Assembly: GCF_024436035.1 (NCBI RefSeq)
Contig: NZ_JANFNG010000025.1
Location: forward strand, 1 to 64,000
Length of the DNA stretch: 64,000 nt
Source of the DNA: Streptomyces humicola
GTDB taxonomy: Bacteria > Actinomycetota > Actinomycetes > Streptomycetales > Streptomycetaceae
Direction of reading: 5' to 3'
Part shown: piece by piece, positions 1-8,292 of the stretch
Layout: each line of letters opens with the position of its first letter
Position numbering within the stretch: position 1 is the first letter of the stretch
Notes under the pieces: model-generated
Told to the model about the DNA's origin: nothing
Databases searched by the model: none
Seen by the model: only the letters and a program-made list of their open reading frames with translations
Program-made: the position numbers and the translations under genes

Positions 1-59
1 AGGCCACGTGACGTTCGAGCGCCGAGGAGGCACCCCACAGCGGCACCGACCCCCCGACA

Positions 60-305
60 GCGCCGAGGCGCACGTGAGCCCGGGCACGGCACTCGCGCGA
101 AGGCGTACGTGATCGGGCCAGTCACGCCGGCGGGCCGGCGGCGCGCAGCGCCGAGGCGCACGTGACTGGGCTGGCCACCGGTGTGGACGCGCGCACGTGA
201 TCTGAGGTACGTGATCTGGCTGGTCACGGGGCCGGGAAAGCCGGCGCGCAGCGCCAGCCGCACGTGGCCAGACCAACCACGTCAGCGGGCCGGCGGCGCG
301 CAGCC
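60..305. repeat. Hairpin repeat cluster, locus 1
   Basis: This non-coding stretch lies 3' of pssA and is built from repeated blocks. Short hairpins of the form GTGA-N9-TCAC recur at about 109-125 and 211-226, with a looser version at 162-178. They alternate with a GC-rich spacer reading approximately GGCGCGCAGCGCC. CACGTG or TACGTG cores occur at least six times. The block at 109-170 aligns at about 85 percent with 14721-14780, and the 19-mer GCACGTGAGCCCGGGCACG at 70-88 is identical to 14703-14721. No coding frame here resembles a protein. A terminator, REP-like or protein-binding role is inferred only. Confidence 0.75.
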
Positions 306-310
306 GGGGG

Positions 311-1156
311 TCACCCCAAGCGCGATTGACGTGAGGTCGCTCGGCCGCGGATCGCGTTCACGCGACGGAACGTCGCGAAGAGCGGAATCACGGCGGCCGC
401 GACGACCTGCAGCGCCGCCCCCGTCTGCAGCAGCGCCGCCCCGCCCGGCACCCCCACCGCCCACGCGGACAGGCACCCCATGCTGATGAAGATCCAGCAC
501 AGCGTGGCGACCGCCAGCCGCCCCCGCGGCTTGGGGTACTCGACGCGGCTGACCATGAGCCACGCCACGCCCCCGATGATCGCCAGCGTCGGCAGGAACG
601 GCAGCTGAAGCAGGACCGCGGAGACGATGGTCAGCGCGCCCATCGGGCTCGGCATGCCCTGGAAGATCCCGTCCCGGACTGTGACGCAGGAGAATCTCGC
701 GAGCCGCAGCACCACGGCGAGCACGACCACGACCCCCGCGACGGCGGAGATGTTCTTGTGGCCGTCGTCGGCGACCATGCCCCAGACGACGACGAAGTAC
801 GCGGGGGCGAGGCCGAAGCTGATCAGGTCGGAGAGGTTGTCGAGCTCGGCGCCCATCGCTGAGCTGCGCAGCTTGCGGGCGACGAGGCCGTCGAAGAGGT
901 CGAAGACCGAGGCGAGCAGCATGAGCATGACCGCCGTCGCCGCACTGTGCCGGGTCATGCCGCCGTCGGTCTGGCCCATGAGGTGGGGGACCAGGACGCC
1001 GGTGGTGGTGAAGTAGACCGCCATGAAGCCGCACGTGGCGTTGGACAGCGTGAGGGTGTCCGCTATCGACAGCCGCGTCGAGACGGGCATGTCGGCGGTG
1101 TCCTCTCCGTCGGCCCAGGAAGTAGGTGCGTCCGTGTCGGGGTCAATCACGGTCAA
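311..1156 (-). CDS. pssA: CDP-diacylglycerol--serine O-phosphatidyltransferase
   Basis: This 281-residue membrane enzyme condenses CDP-diacylglycerol with L-serine to give phosphatidylserine. The CDP-alcohol phosphatidyltransferase signature is clear at residues 89-110, with D89, G90, A93, R94, G102, D106 and D110. Hydrophobic segments follow across the rest of the protein, as expected for the family. The first start is a TTG at 1156, and GTG at 1150 is an alternative two codons in. The gene overlaps the 3' end of psd by 14 bases, so the two should be translated together. Synthase and decarboxylase are the last two steps of phosphatidylethanolamine synthesis. Confidence 0.93.
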   Translation of the reverse strand: MTVIDPDTDAPTSWADGEDTADMPVSTRLSIADTLTLSNATCGFMAVYFTTTGVLVPHLMGQTDGGMTRHSAATAVMLMLLASVFDLFDGLVARKLRSSAMGAELDNLSDLISFGLAPAYFVVVWGMVADDGHKNISAVAGVVVVLAVVLRLARFSCVTVRDGIFQGMPSPMGALTIVSAVLLQLPFLPTLAIIGGVAWLMVSRVEYPKPRGRLAVATLCWIFISMGCLSAWAVGVPGGAALLQTGAALQVVAAAVIPLFATFRRVNAIRGRATSRQSRLG

Positions 1157-1790
1157 GGCGAGTCACCCCTGCCTGCGTCGTCTGGCCGACCTCCACGGCA
1201 GGCTCGACTCCCTCCGGCAGGTAGACGTCGACCCGTGAGCCGAAGCGGATCAGCCCGATCCGCTCGCCCTGCTCGACCTTCGCGCCCTGTGGCACGTACG
1301 GCACGATACGCCGTGCGACCGCACCGGCGATCTGAATCATCTCGATGTCGCCGAGTTCGGTGTCGAAATGCCAGACTACGCGTTCGTTGTTCTCGCTTTC
1401 CTTGTTGAAAGCGGGAACGAATCCGCCGGGAATGTGCTCGACGGAGGTGACCGTGCCGGCCAGCGGTGCGCGATTGACGTGCACATTGAGCGGGCTCATG
1501 AAGATGGCGACGCGGGTGCGTCCGTCCTTCCACGCCATGATGCTCTGCACCACACCGTCGGCTGGCGAGATGACCCGACCGTGAGAGATCTCACGGTCGG
1601 GGTCGCGGAAGAACCACAGCATGCCTGCCGCGAGCGCGGTGGCGGGAACGGCCGCGGCGGCCCAGCGCCCGGAGCGTCGGGCGCGGGTCAGGCTGACCGC
1701 CGCCGCGGCGACGGTCGGCAGGAGCCACGGCGACGCTCCACGCGCGAGGCGGACTCGGCCGCGTTGTGCAGAGGATGGGCTGTGGGGCAT
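1143..1790 (-). CDS. psd: Phosphatidylserine decarboxylase proenzyme
   Basis: This 215-residue enzyme decarboxylates phosphatidylserine to phosphatidylethanolamine at the membrane. The short actinobacterial form is recognisable from the FFRDPDR and SPADGVV blocks after one N-terminal hydrophobic segment (about residues 22-60). The FNKESENNER block is also present. The RFGSRVD motif places the self-cleavage site that makes the pyruvoyl group at G184-S185. It is the first gene of the psd-pssA pair. ATG at 1790 follows a short non-coding gap that carries a 7-base palindrome. Confidence 0.94.
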   Translation of the reverse strand: MPHSPSSAQRGRVRLARGASPWLLPTVAAAAVSLTRARRSGRWAAAAVPATALAAGMLWFFRDPDREISHGRVISPADGVVQSIMAWKDGRTRVAIFMSPLNVHVNRAPLAGTVTSVEHIPGGFVPAFNKESENNERVVWHFDTELGDIEMIQIAGAVARRIVPYVPQGAKVEQGERIGLIRFGSRVDVYLPEGVEPAVEVGQTTQAGVTRLDRD

Positions 1791-1843
1791 GGATGACCTT
1801 CGTAGCGGAGGATGCCGCGAATGAAAATGGGGACGGCGGCTTT

Positions 1844-1860
1844 AACCGATGCTATCGGTT
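1844..1860. promoter_or_regulatory. Palindrome upstream of psd
   Basis: AACCGAT-GCT-ATCGGTT is a perfect inverted repeat with 7-base arms and a 3-base centre, 54 bases upstream of the psd start. On the minus strand it overlaps a possible -10 (TAGCAT) with TTGCCG 19 bases upstream. A promoter or operator for psd-pssA is plausible, but the binder is unknown. Confidence 0.35.
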
Positions 1861-1969
1861 TCGACCAGCAACTCGGCAAGCGCGAAGGCGAGTCGGTGGT
1901 TGAAAGGCGAGTACGCCTCGAGGCCGTAGTGTGATCTTCTTCGCGGATAAGTCACCCATATGCGGACAT

Positions 1970-3181
1970 TCATCCCTGGAGTCGATACTCCTCGAGAAGC
2001 CTCCGGCCGATGATCATCTTCTGGATCTCCGCCGTTCCCTCACCGATCAGGAGCATCGGTGCCTCCCGGTAGAGCCGCTCGATCTCGTACTCCTTCGAGA
2101 ACCCGTAGCCGCCGTGGATCCGGAAGGAGTCCTCCACGACCTCCTTGCAGTACTCGGAGGCCAGGTATTTCGCCATACCCGCCTCGAGGTCGTTGCGCTC
2201 GCCGGAATCCTTCTTGCGCGCGGCCATCACCATCATCTGGTGCGCGGCCTCCACCTTCGTGGCCATCTCGGCCAGCTTGAACTGGATGGCCTGATGCTGG
2301 GCGATCGGCTTGCCGAAGGTATGGCGTTGCTGCGCGTAGGCGATGCCCAGTTCGAATGCGCGGCGCGCGACACCGCAGCCGCGGGCGGCCACATTGACCC
2401 GGCCCACCTCGACGCCGTCCATCATCTGGTAGAAGCCGCGTCCGCTGCTGCCGCCGAGGACCCGGTCGGCGGGGATGCGGACGTCCTCCAGGATCAACTC
2501 GGTGGTGTCGACGCCCTTGTACCCCATCTTCTCGATCTTGCCGGGCACAGTGAGGCCGGAGACCTTCGGGTTGGGGCCGAATCCGGGTTCCTTCTCGATG
2601 AGGAACGTCGTCATCGACTTGTGCGGAGCCGTGCCCTCGGGGTGGCCCTCGTCCGTGCGGCAGAGCACCGCGACGAGGTTCGCCGAACCGCCGTTCGTCA
2701 GCCACATCTTCTGGCCGTTGATGACGTAACTGTCACCCTCCTGGACGGCCTTGGTGCGGATCGCCGAGACGTCGGAACCGAGGCCGGGCTCCGACATCGA
2801 GAACGCGCCACGAATCTCGCCCGTAGCCATCTTCGGCAGGAAATATTCCTTCTGCTCCTGCGTACCGTGCTGCTTGATCATGTAGGCGACGATGAAGTGG
2901 GTGTTGATGATGCCCGACACGCTCATCCAGCCGCGGGCGATCTCCTCCACGCACAGCGCATACGTGAGCAGGGACTCACCGAGGCCCCCGTACTCCTCGG
3001 GGATCATCAGGCCGAAGACACCGAGCTCTTTGAGGCCCTCGACGATCCGCGTCGGGTACTCGTCGCGGTGCTCCAGCTCGGTGGCGACCGGCAGGATCTC
3101 CTTGTCGACGAAATCCCGGACCGTGGAGAGGATCTCCTGCTGGATCTCGCTGAGGCCCTCGGTCTGCTGCAGGCGGCTCAT
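1970..3181 (-). CDS. Acyl-CoA dehydrogenase, probable methylsuccinyl-CoA dehydrogenase
   Basis: This 403-residue FAD enzyme of the acyl-CoA dehydrogenase family has the FAD and substrate signature FSMSEPGLGSDVSAIRTKA. It also has the C-terminal IHGGYGFSKEYEIERLYREA block and the LIGEGTAEIQ segment that carries the catalytic Glu in short-chain members. It is the last gene of the ccr-ecm-maoC run, starting 3 bases after the MaoC stop and behind an AGGAG ribosome site. In that context oxidation of methylsuccinyl-CoA to mesaconyl-CoA is the best assignment. Sequence alone does not exclude another short branched acyl-CoA substrate. Confidence 0.85.
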   Translation of the reverse strand: MSRLQQTEGLSEIQQEILSTVRDFVDKEILPVATELEHRDEYPTRIVEGLKELGVFGLMIPEEYGGLGESLLTYALCVEEIARGWMSVSGIINTHFIVAYMIKQHGTQEQKEYFLPKMATGEIRGAFSMSEPGLGSDVSAIRTKAVQEGDSYVINGQKMWLTNGGSANLVAVLCRTDEGHPEGTAPHKSMTTFLIEKEPGFGPNPKVSGLTVPGKIEKMGYKGVDTTELILEDVRIPADRVLGGSSGRGFYQMMDGVEVGRVNVAARGCGVARRAFELGIAYAQQRHTFGKPIAQHQAIQFKLAEMATKVEAAHQMMVMAARKKDSGERNDLEAGMAKYLASEYCKEVVEDSFRIHGGYGFSKEYEIERLYREAPMLLIGEGTAEIQKMIIGRRLLEEYRLQG

Positions 3182-3184
3182 CTC

Positions 3185-3697
3185 TTACTTCTCCTGGGAC
3201 TTCAGCTCGGGGCGGCCGGGCTGCTCGCCGCCGCGCTCCTTGATGTACGTGGCGGTGGGGACCATGACCTTGCGGCGGAAGACGCAGACCAGCGTGCCGT
3301 CCTGCTTGTACCCCTTGGTCTCGACGTAGACGATGCCGCGGTCGCTCTTCGACTTGCTCTCCCACTTGTCGAGCACGGTCGTCTCGCCGTAGATCGTGTC
3401 GCCGTGGAAGGTCGGCGCGACGTGCCGCAGCGACTCGATCTCCAGATTGGCGATCGCCTTGCCGGAGATGTCCGGGACGGACATGCCGAGCAGAAGGGAG
3501 TAGATGTAGTTGCCCACCACCACGTTCTTGCCGAAGTCCGTCGTCTTCTCGGCGTAGTTCGCGTCCATGTGGAGCGGATGGTGGTTCATGGTGAGCAGGC
3601 AGAAGAGGTGGTCGTCGTATTCCGTGACCGTTTTTCCGGGCCAGTGCTTGTACACCGCGCCGACCTCGAACTCTTCGTATGTCCGCCCGAATTGCAT
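3185..3697 (-). CDS. MaoC-type hydratase, probable mesaconyl-CoA hydratase
   Basis: This 170-residue single hot-dog-fold protein has the MaoC hydratase-2 motif at TEYDDHLFCLLTMNHHPLHM, with an Asp and the PLH histidine in the catalytic positions. A second conserved block reads VVVGNYIYSLLLGMS. In the ethylmalonyl-CoA pathway a MaoC hydratase converts mesaconyl-CoA to beta-methylmalyl-CoA. The actinobacterial protein is about half the length of the well-studied proteobacterial enzyme. It starts with ATG behind GGAGG, one base after the ecm stop, and lies 3 bases before the acyl-CoA dehydrogenase. The substrate is inferred from context. Confidence 0.82.
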   Translation of the reverse strand: MQFGRTYEEFEVGAVYKHWPGKTVTEYDDHLFCLLTMNHHPLHMDANYAEKTTDFGKNVVVGNYIYSLLLGMSVPDISGKAIANLEIESLRHVAPTFHGDTIYGETTVLDKWESKSKSDRGIVYVETKGYKQDGTLVCVFRRKVMVPTATYIKERGGEQPGRPELKSQEK

Positions 3698-3698
3698 C

Positions 3699-5696
3699 TC
3701 ACGCCTCCAGCTTGTTCGACCGGCGGATCTCGTCCACGATCCGGCCGATCATCCCGGTGATATCGAAGTCCTTCGCAGTGAAGACGGCAGCGACGCCCTC
3801 CCCGCGGAGCGCCTCGGCGTCCGCGGTCGGGATGATGCCACCGACGATCACCGGCACATCGTCCACCCCGGCGCGCCGCAGCCGCCGCAGGACATCCGGG
3901 ACGAGTTCGAGATGTGAGCCCGACAGGATGGACAGGCCCACACAGTGCACGTCCTCGGCGACGGCCGCCGCGACGATCTGCTCAGGGGTGAGCCTGATGC
4001 CCTGGTAGACGACCTCGAAGCCGGCGTCGCGGGCGCGCACGGCGATCTGCTCCGCGCCGTTGGAGTGGCCGTCGAGCCCCGGCTTGCCAACGAGCAGCCG
4101 CAGCTTGCCGACGCCCAGCCCCTCGGCGGTGGCGGCCACCTTGGCGCGAACGGCGGCAAGCGCGGTGCCCTCCTCGGCGGTGACCGCGACCGGCGCGCTG
4201 CTCACGCCCGTCGGGGCGCGGAACTCGCCGAAGACGTCGCGCAGCGCGAAGGCCCACTCCCCGGTGGTGACACCGGCACGGGCGCACTCCAGCGTCGCCT
4301 CCATGAGGTTGGCGTCGGTGGTCGCCGCGGCCTTCAGCGCCTCGATGGCGGCCTTCACCCGCGGCTCGTCGCGCTCGGCGCGCCACCGGTCGAGCGCCTC
4401 GACGACGCGCGCCTCGCCCGCCGGGTCGACGGTGTGGATCGCGGTGTCGAGGTCGGCGGTGAGCGGGCTGGGCTCGGTGGACTCGTAGCAGTTGACGCCG
4501 ATGACCTTGTCCTCGCCGGACTCGATCCGGGCCCGGCGCAGCGCGTGCGAGGCGACCAGCTGGGACTTGAGGTACCCCGACTCGACGGCCGGGATGGCCC
4601 CGCCCATCTCCAGCACCCGCTCGATCTCGGCCATCGCCTCGGTGGCGATCGCGTCGGTCCGCGCCTCGATGACATGGCTGCCGCGGAAGATGTCCTCGTA
4701 CTCCAGCAGATCGCTCTCGTGCGCGAGTACCTGCTGGATGCGCAGGCTCCACTGCTGGTCCCACGGGCGGGGCAGGCCCAGCGCCTCGTTCCAGGCGGGC
4801 AGTTGGACGGCGCGGGCGCGCGCGTCCTTGCTGAGCGTGACGGCGAGCATCTCCAACACGATGCGCTGGACGTTGTTCTCCGGCTGGGCCTCGGTCAATC
4901 CGAGCGAGTTGACCTGGACGCCGTAGCGGAACCTGCGGTGTTTGGGGTCCCGGATGCCGTAGCGCTCCTGGGTGATGGTGTCCCAGAGGCGGGCGAAGGC
5001 CCGCATCTTGCACATCTCCTCGATGAAGCGCACGCCCGCGTTGACGAAGAACGAGATGCGCCCGACGACATCACCCTTGCGATCCTCCGGCACCTGGCCG
5101 GATGCGAACACCGCGTCGAGCACGGCGATCGCGGTGGACATCGCGTAGGCGATCTCCTGGACGGGGGTGGCGCCCGCTTCCTGCAGGTGGTAGCTGCAGA
5201 TGTTGATCGGGTTCCACTTGGGGATGTGGTTCACCGTGTAGGTGATCATGTCGGTCGTCAGGCGCAGCGAGGGGACGGGCGGGAAGACGTGCGTCCCGCG
5301 CGACAGGTACTCCTTGACGATGTCGTTCTGCGTCGTGCCCTGCAGCTTGGTGACGTCCCCGCCCTGCTCCTCGGCGACCACCTGATAGAGCGCCAGCAGC
5401 CACATGGCCGTGGCGTTGATGGTCATCGAGGTGTTCATCTGCTCCAGCGGGATGTCGTGGAACAGCCGCCGCATGTCGCCGAGATGGGCGATCGGGACCC
5501 CGACCCGGCCGACCTCGCCGCGGGCGAGGACGTGGTCGGGGTCGTAGCCGGTCTGGGTCGGCAGGTCGAACGCGACCGAGAGGCCCGTCTGGCCCTTGGC
5601 GAGGTTGCGCCGGTAGAGGGCGTTGGACTCGTCCGCCGAGGTGTGGCCGGCGTACGTACGCATCAGCCAGGGGCGGTCCCTGTGCCGCTCGGCCAT
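3699..5696 (-). CDS. ecm: Ethylmalonyl-CoA mutase, B12-dependent
   Basis: This 665-residue single-chain mutase has the substrate-binding (beta/alpha)8 domain first, with DLPTQTGYDPDH near the N-terminus. A C-terminal cobalamin domain follows, with the DGHSNG form of DxHxxG (cobalt-ligand His about 544), then GLSILSGSH and VIVGGIIP. A one-chain mutase of this size next to crotonyl-CoA carboxylase/reductase is typical of MeaA/Ecm, which interconverts ethylmalonyl-CoA and methylsuccinyl-CoA. ATG 5696 overlaps the ccr stop by one base (TGATG). The same frame stays open upstream through ccr, but that extension is antiphase shadow and was not used. Confidence 0.92.
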   Translation of the reverse strand: MAERHRDRPWLMRTYAGHTSADESNALYRRNLAKGQTGLSVAFDLPTQTGYDPDHVLARGEVGRVGVPIAHLGDMRRLFHDIPLEQMNTSMTINATAMWLLALYQVVAEEQGGDVTKLQGTTQNDIVKEYLSRGTHVFPPVPSLRLTTDMITYTVNHIPKWNPINICSYHLQEAGATPVQEIAYAMSTAIAVLDAVFASGQVPEDRKGDVVGRISFFVNAGVRFIEEMCKMRAFARLWDTITQERYGIRDPKHRRFRYGVQVNSLGLTEAQPENNVQRIVLEMLAVTLSKDARARAVQLPAWNEALGLPRPWDQQWSLRIQQVLAHESDLLEYEDIFRGSHVIEARTDAIATEAMAEIERVLEMGGAIPAVESGYLKSQLVASHALRRARIESGEDKVIGVNCYESTEPSPLTADLDTAIHTVDPAGEARVVEALDRWRAERDEPRVKAAIEALKAAATTDANLMEATLECARAGVTTGEWAFALRDVFGEFRAPTGVSSAPVAVTAEEGTALAAVRAKVAATAEGLGVGKLRLLVGKPGLDGHSNGAEQIAVRARDAGFEVVYQGIRLTPEQIVAAAVAEDVHCVGLSILSGSHLELVPDVLRRLRRAGVDDVPVIVGGIIPTADAEALRGEGVAAVFTAKDFDITGMIGRIVDEIRRSNKLEA

Positions 5697-7078
5697 CAGA
5701 TGTCCCTGCTGTGCTTGATGGTCCGCTCCGCTAGCGCGTCGCGGAACAAATTGATGGCCGGCAGGTGCTTCTCGCGCATCTCCGGGTCGCGGACGCCCAG
5801 GCCCTCTTCCGGGGCGAGGCACAGGACGCCGACCTTGCCCTGGTGGAGGTTGCGGTGCACCTCGTACGCGGCCTGGCCGGTCTCGTCCAGCGGGAAGACC
5901 TTGGAGAGCGTCGGGTGGATCTTGCCCTTGGCGATCAGACGGTTGGCCTCCCACGCCTCGCGGTAGTTGGCGAAGTGCGAACCGATGATCCGCTTCAGCG
6001 ACATCCACAGGTAGCGGTTGTCGTACTCGTGCATGTAACCGGAGGTGGAGGCGCAGGTGACGATCGTGCCGCCCTTGCGGGTGACGTAGACGGAGGCGCC
6101 GAAGGTCTCGCGGCCCGGGTGCTCGAAGACGATGTCCACGTCCTCGCCGCCGGTCAGCTCGCGGATGCGCTTGCCGAAGCGCTTCCACTCCTTGGGGTCC
6201 TGGGTGTGTTCGTCCTTCCAGAACGTGTAGCCCTCGGCGGTGCGGTCGATGATCGCCTCGGCGCCCATCGCACGGCAGATCTCCGCCTTCTGCGGCGAGG
6301 AGACCACGCAGACCGGGGTGGCGCCGCCGGCGAGGGCGAACTGGGTGGCGTAGGAGCCGAGTCCGCCGCTGGCGCCCCAGATCAGCACGTTGTCGCCCTG
6401 CTTCATGCCGGCGCCGTTGCGCGAGACGAGCTGGCGGTACGCGGTGGAGTTGACCAGACCCGGGGCCGCCGCCTCCTCCCAGGTGAGGTGGGCCGGCTTG
6501 GGCATCAGCTGGTTGGACTTGACGAGGGCGATCTCGGCGAGGCCGCCGAAGTTGGTCTCGAAGCCCCAGATGCGCTGCTCCGGGTCGAGCATCGTGTCGT
6601 TGTGGCCGTCGGCGGACTCCAACTCGACCGACAGGCAGTGGGCGACGACCTCGTCGCCCGGATGCCAGGCGTTCACGCCCGGACCGGTGCGCAGCACGAC
6701 GCCCGCGAGATCGGAGCCGATAATGTGGTACGGCAGGTCGTGCCGCTTGCCAAGCGGATTGGACTTGCCGTAGCGCTCCAGGAAGGCGAACGTCGGCAGC
6801 GGCTCGAAGATCGACGTCCACACGGAGTTGTAGTTCACGGAGCTGGCCATCACGGCCACCAGGGCCTCGCCGGGCCCGAGTTCGGGCACCGGCACCTCCT
6901 CCACGTGCAACGACTTGCGCGGGTCCTTCTCGCGCGTGGTCAGGCCGGAGAACATCTCGGCCTCGTCCTTGTGGACGGTGACGGCACGGTAGGACTCGGG
7001 CAGCGGCAGCGCCGCGACATCGGCGGCGATGCCGGCTGTGCTGTCTGACGCGAGGATTGCGTCGAGGATGTCCTTCAC
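5696..7078 (-). CDS. ccr: Crotonyl-CoA carboxylase/reductase
   Basis: This 460-residue zinc-free medium-chain dehydrogenase/reductase carries out NADPH-dependent reductive carboxylation of crotonyl-CoA to ethylmalonyl-CoA. The nucleotide fold is seen at WGASGGLGSYATQFA. The four residues described for CO2 binding in the Kitasatospora enzyme (Asn81, Phe170, Glu171, His365) align with N84, F173, E174 and H368 here. That supports true carboxylation rather than simple reduction. The start is GTG 7078 behind CCGGAGG. It is the first gene of the ccr-ecm-maoC-acyl-CoA dehydrogenase operon, with a leader of roughly 190 bases from the predicted promoter. Confidence 0.96.
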   Translation of the reverse strand: MKDILDAILASDSTAGIAADVAALPLPESYRAVTVHKDEAEMFSGLTTREKDPRKSLHVEEVPVPELGPGEALVAVMASSVNYNSVWTSIFEPLPTFAFLERYGKSNPLGKRHDLPYHIIGSDLAGVVLRTGPGVNAWHPGDEVVAHCLSVELESADGHNDTMLDPEQRIWGFETNFGGLAEIALVKSNQLMPKPAHLTWEEAAAPGLVNSTAYRQLVSRNGAGMKQGDNVLIWGASGGLGSYATQFALAGGATPVCVVSSPQKAEICRAMGAEAIIDRTAEGYTFWKDEHTQDPKEWKRFGKRIRELTGGEDVDIVFEHPGRETFGASVYVTRKGGTIVTCASTSGYMHEYDNRYLWMSLKRIIGSHFANYREAWEANRLIAKGKIHPTLSKVFPLDETGQAAYEVHRNLHQGKVGVLCLAPEEGLGVRDPEMREKHLPAINLFRDALAERTIKHSRDI

Positions 7079-7412
7079 TTGGGGCCTCCGGCGAAGCGTT
7101 ACGGGACGCTTGAGGGAACGCTGGGGTCTTGGGTGTGCCGTCGGTTCGGCGAGGGTGGTGCGGCGAGCGCGCGGTGGCGCGCGGGAGATGCCTGTGACGC
7201 AGGCGTCCGGGCCTTTGGGGACAGACGGCGTGCGAGGCGTGTGCTCTGCACGCCGCCCGCCCGGACACCACTAATCTATGGCACGCGGTGCCATGAGTAA
7301 AGACACTGCGTGCCAAGAATTTTTTTGCCGGAACCACAGCGTCTGCTCGACACACGCACGCAACACCGCCGTCCCCGAACCGGGAACGGCCGTAAATGCG
7401 CACCTCAGGTGG
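7079..7412. other. Intergenic region, ccr leader and promoter
   Basis: These 334 bases between ccr and the upstream TetR gene hold no credible gene. The proximal part is a long G- and C-rich leader. The distal part has an A/T-rich promoter zone with a palindrome at 7278-7294 and a further GTGCCA half-site at 7311-7316. Confidence 0.6.
7273..7301 (-). promoter_or_regulatory. Predicted ccr promoter with spacer palindrome
   Basis: On the minus strand TTTACT (7301-7296) and TAGATT (7278-7273) are separated by exactly 17 bases, a sigma-70-type layout. The spacer is almost entirely the perfect palindrome ATGGCAC-CGC-GTGCCAT at 7278-7294. Such placement is typical of a repressor operator. The adjacent TetR protein is the obvious candidate binder, but this is inference. 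Confidence 0.55.
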
Positions 7413-8168
7413 TTATTCGGCGCCAAGAGCCTTTTCGACGGCGCGTAGCACCTCGGCGGGAGACGCGCTGGTGCGAGCGACGGCCACCACCACCTCGCCG
7501 CCACGCGGCTCGGCCGGGGGCCGGGCCTGCTCGCTCCTGCCCACCCCCATCCCCGTCCCGAAGGTCTCCCTGATCACGTCGAAGGCGTGATCCAGCTGCG
7601 CCTCCACGTCCCCCTTGCCGCCGGCCCGCAGCCAGCGCCGCAGCACATGGTTGTGGGCCGCCACCACCGCGGACGCGGCCACCTCGGCGAGCAGCGGGTC
7701 GTCATCGCCCGCACGGTGCTGCGCCTCGTCGAAGTGGCCCAGCAGATAGCGGGTGAACAGTCGGTCGTAGCGGGCCACTGACGCGATCTCGTGTTCGCGC
7801 AGCGCCGGGACCTCGCGGGTGAGCTTGTAGCGCTCGACGGAGACCTCGGGGGACTCGGCATACATGCGCAGCACCTCGGTGATGCCCCGGCAGACCGTGT
7901 CCAGCGGGTGTTCGCCCGGCTCCGCGCTGTCCAGCACGGCCTGGACGCGGACGAGGGTGTCGTCGTGGTCCGGGAAAATCGCCTCTTCCTTGGAGCGGAA
8001 GTGACGGAAGAACGTGCGCCGGGCCACCCCGGCCGCCGCGGCGATCTCGTCGACCGTGGTCCCCTCGTACCCCTTAGTGGAGAAAAGGTGCATCGCGGCG
8101 GCGGACAGCTCCTGGCGCACGCGGTGCCGCTGTGCGGTGGTACGGGCGGTGCTGCGCGGCTGGGGCAT
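7413..8168 (-). CDS. TetR/AcrR family transcriptional regulator
   Basis: This 251-residue regulator has an N-terminal helix-turn-helix at about residues 12-60, including GYEGTTVDEIAAAAGVARRT and FFRHFRSKEEAIF. A long helical ligand domain follows. It lies upstream of ccr in the same direction and downstream of the 3-hydroxyacyl-CoA dehydrogenase, so local control of C4-CoA metabolism is likely. ATG 8168 (protein MPQPRS) begins at the usual distance before the HTH. A longer reading frame upstream has no family similarity. The ligand cannot be told from sequence. Confidence 0.88.
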   Translation of the reverse strand: MPQPRSTARTTAQRHRVRQELSAAAMHLFSTKGYEGTTVDEIAAAAGVARRTFFRHFRSKEEAIFPDHDDTLVRVQAVLDSAEPGEHPLDTVCRGITEVLRMYAESPEVSVERYKLTREVPALREHEIASVARYDRLFTRYLLGHFDEAQHRAGDDDPLLAEVAASAVVAAHNHVLRRWLRAGGKGDVEAQLDHAFDVIRETFGTGMGVGRSEQARPPAEPRGGEVVVAVARTSASPAEVLRAVEKALGAE

Positions 8169-8292
8169 GTGGGGAACGTTACATGCCGCTACCGGCGGAC
8201 GGTGGGGCGGGCCGTTCTGCCGGGCCTGATCGAGGCCGGGCAGCAGGCCGTCCCACCCCCCGTCGTGACCCCTGAGCTCTCCCCTGAGCTCG

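Noticed and set aside
1931-3760. Long plus-strand frame opposite the acyl-CoA dehydrogenase and MaoC genes
   Set aside because: High-GC antisense shadow with Leu/Asp/Arg-rich composition and no family features. The minus-strand genes explain the region.
5697-7403. In-frame upstream extension of the ethylmalonyl-CoA mutase frame through ccr
   Set aside because: The translation is arginine- and proline-rich shadow of ccr in another frame. The mutase begins cleanly at ATG 5696 with a one-base overlap.
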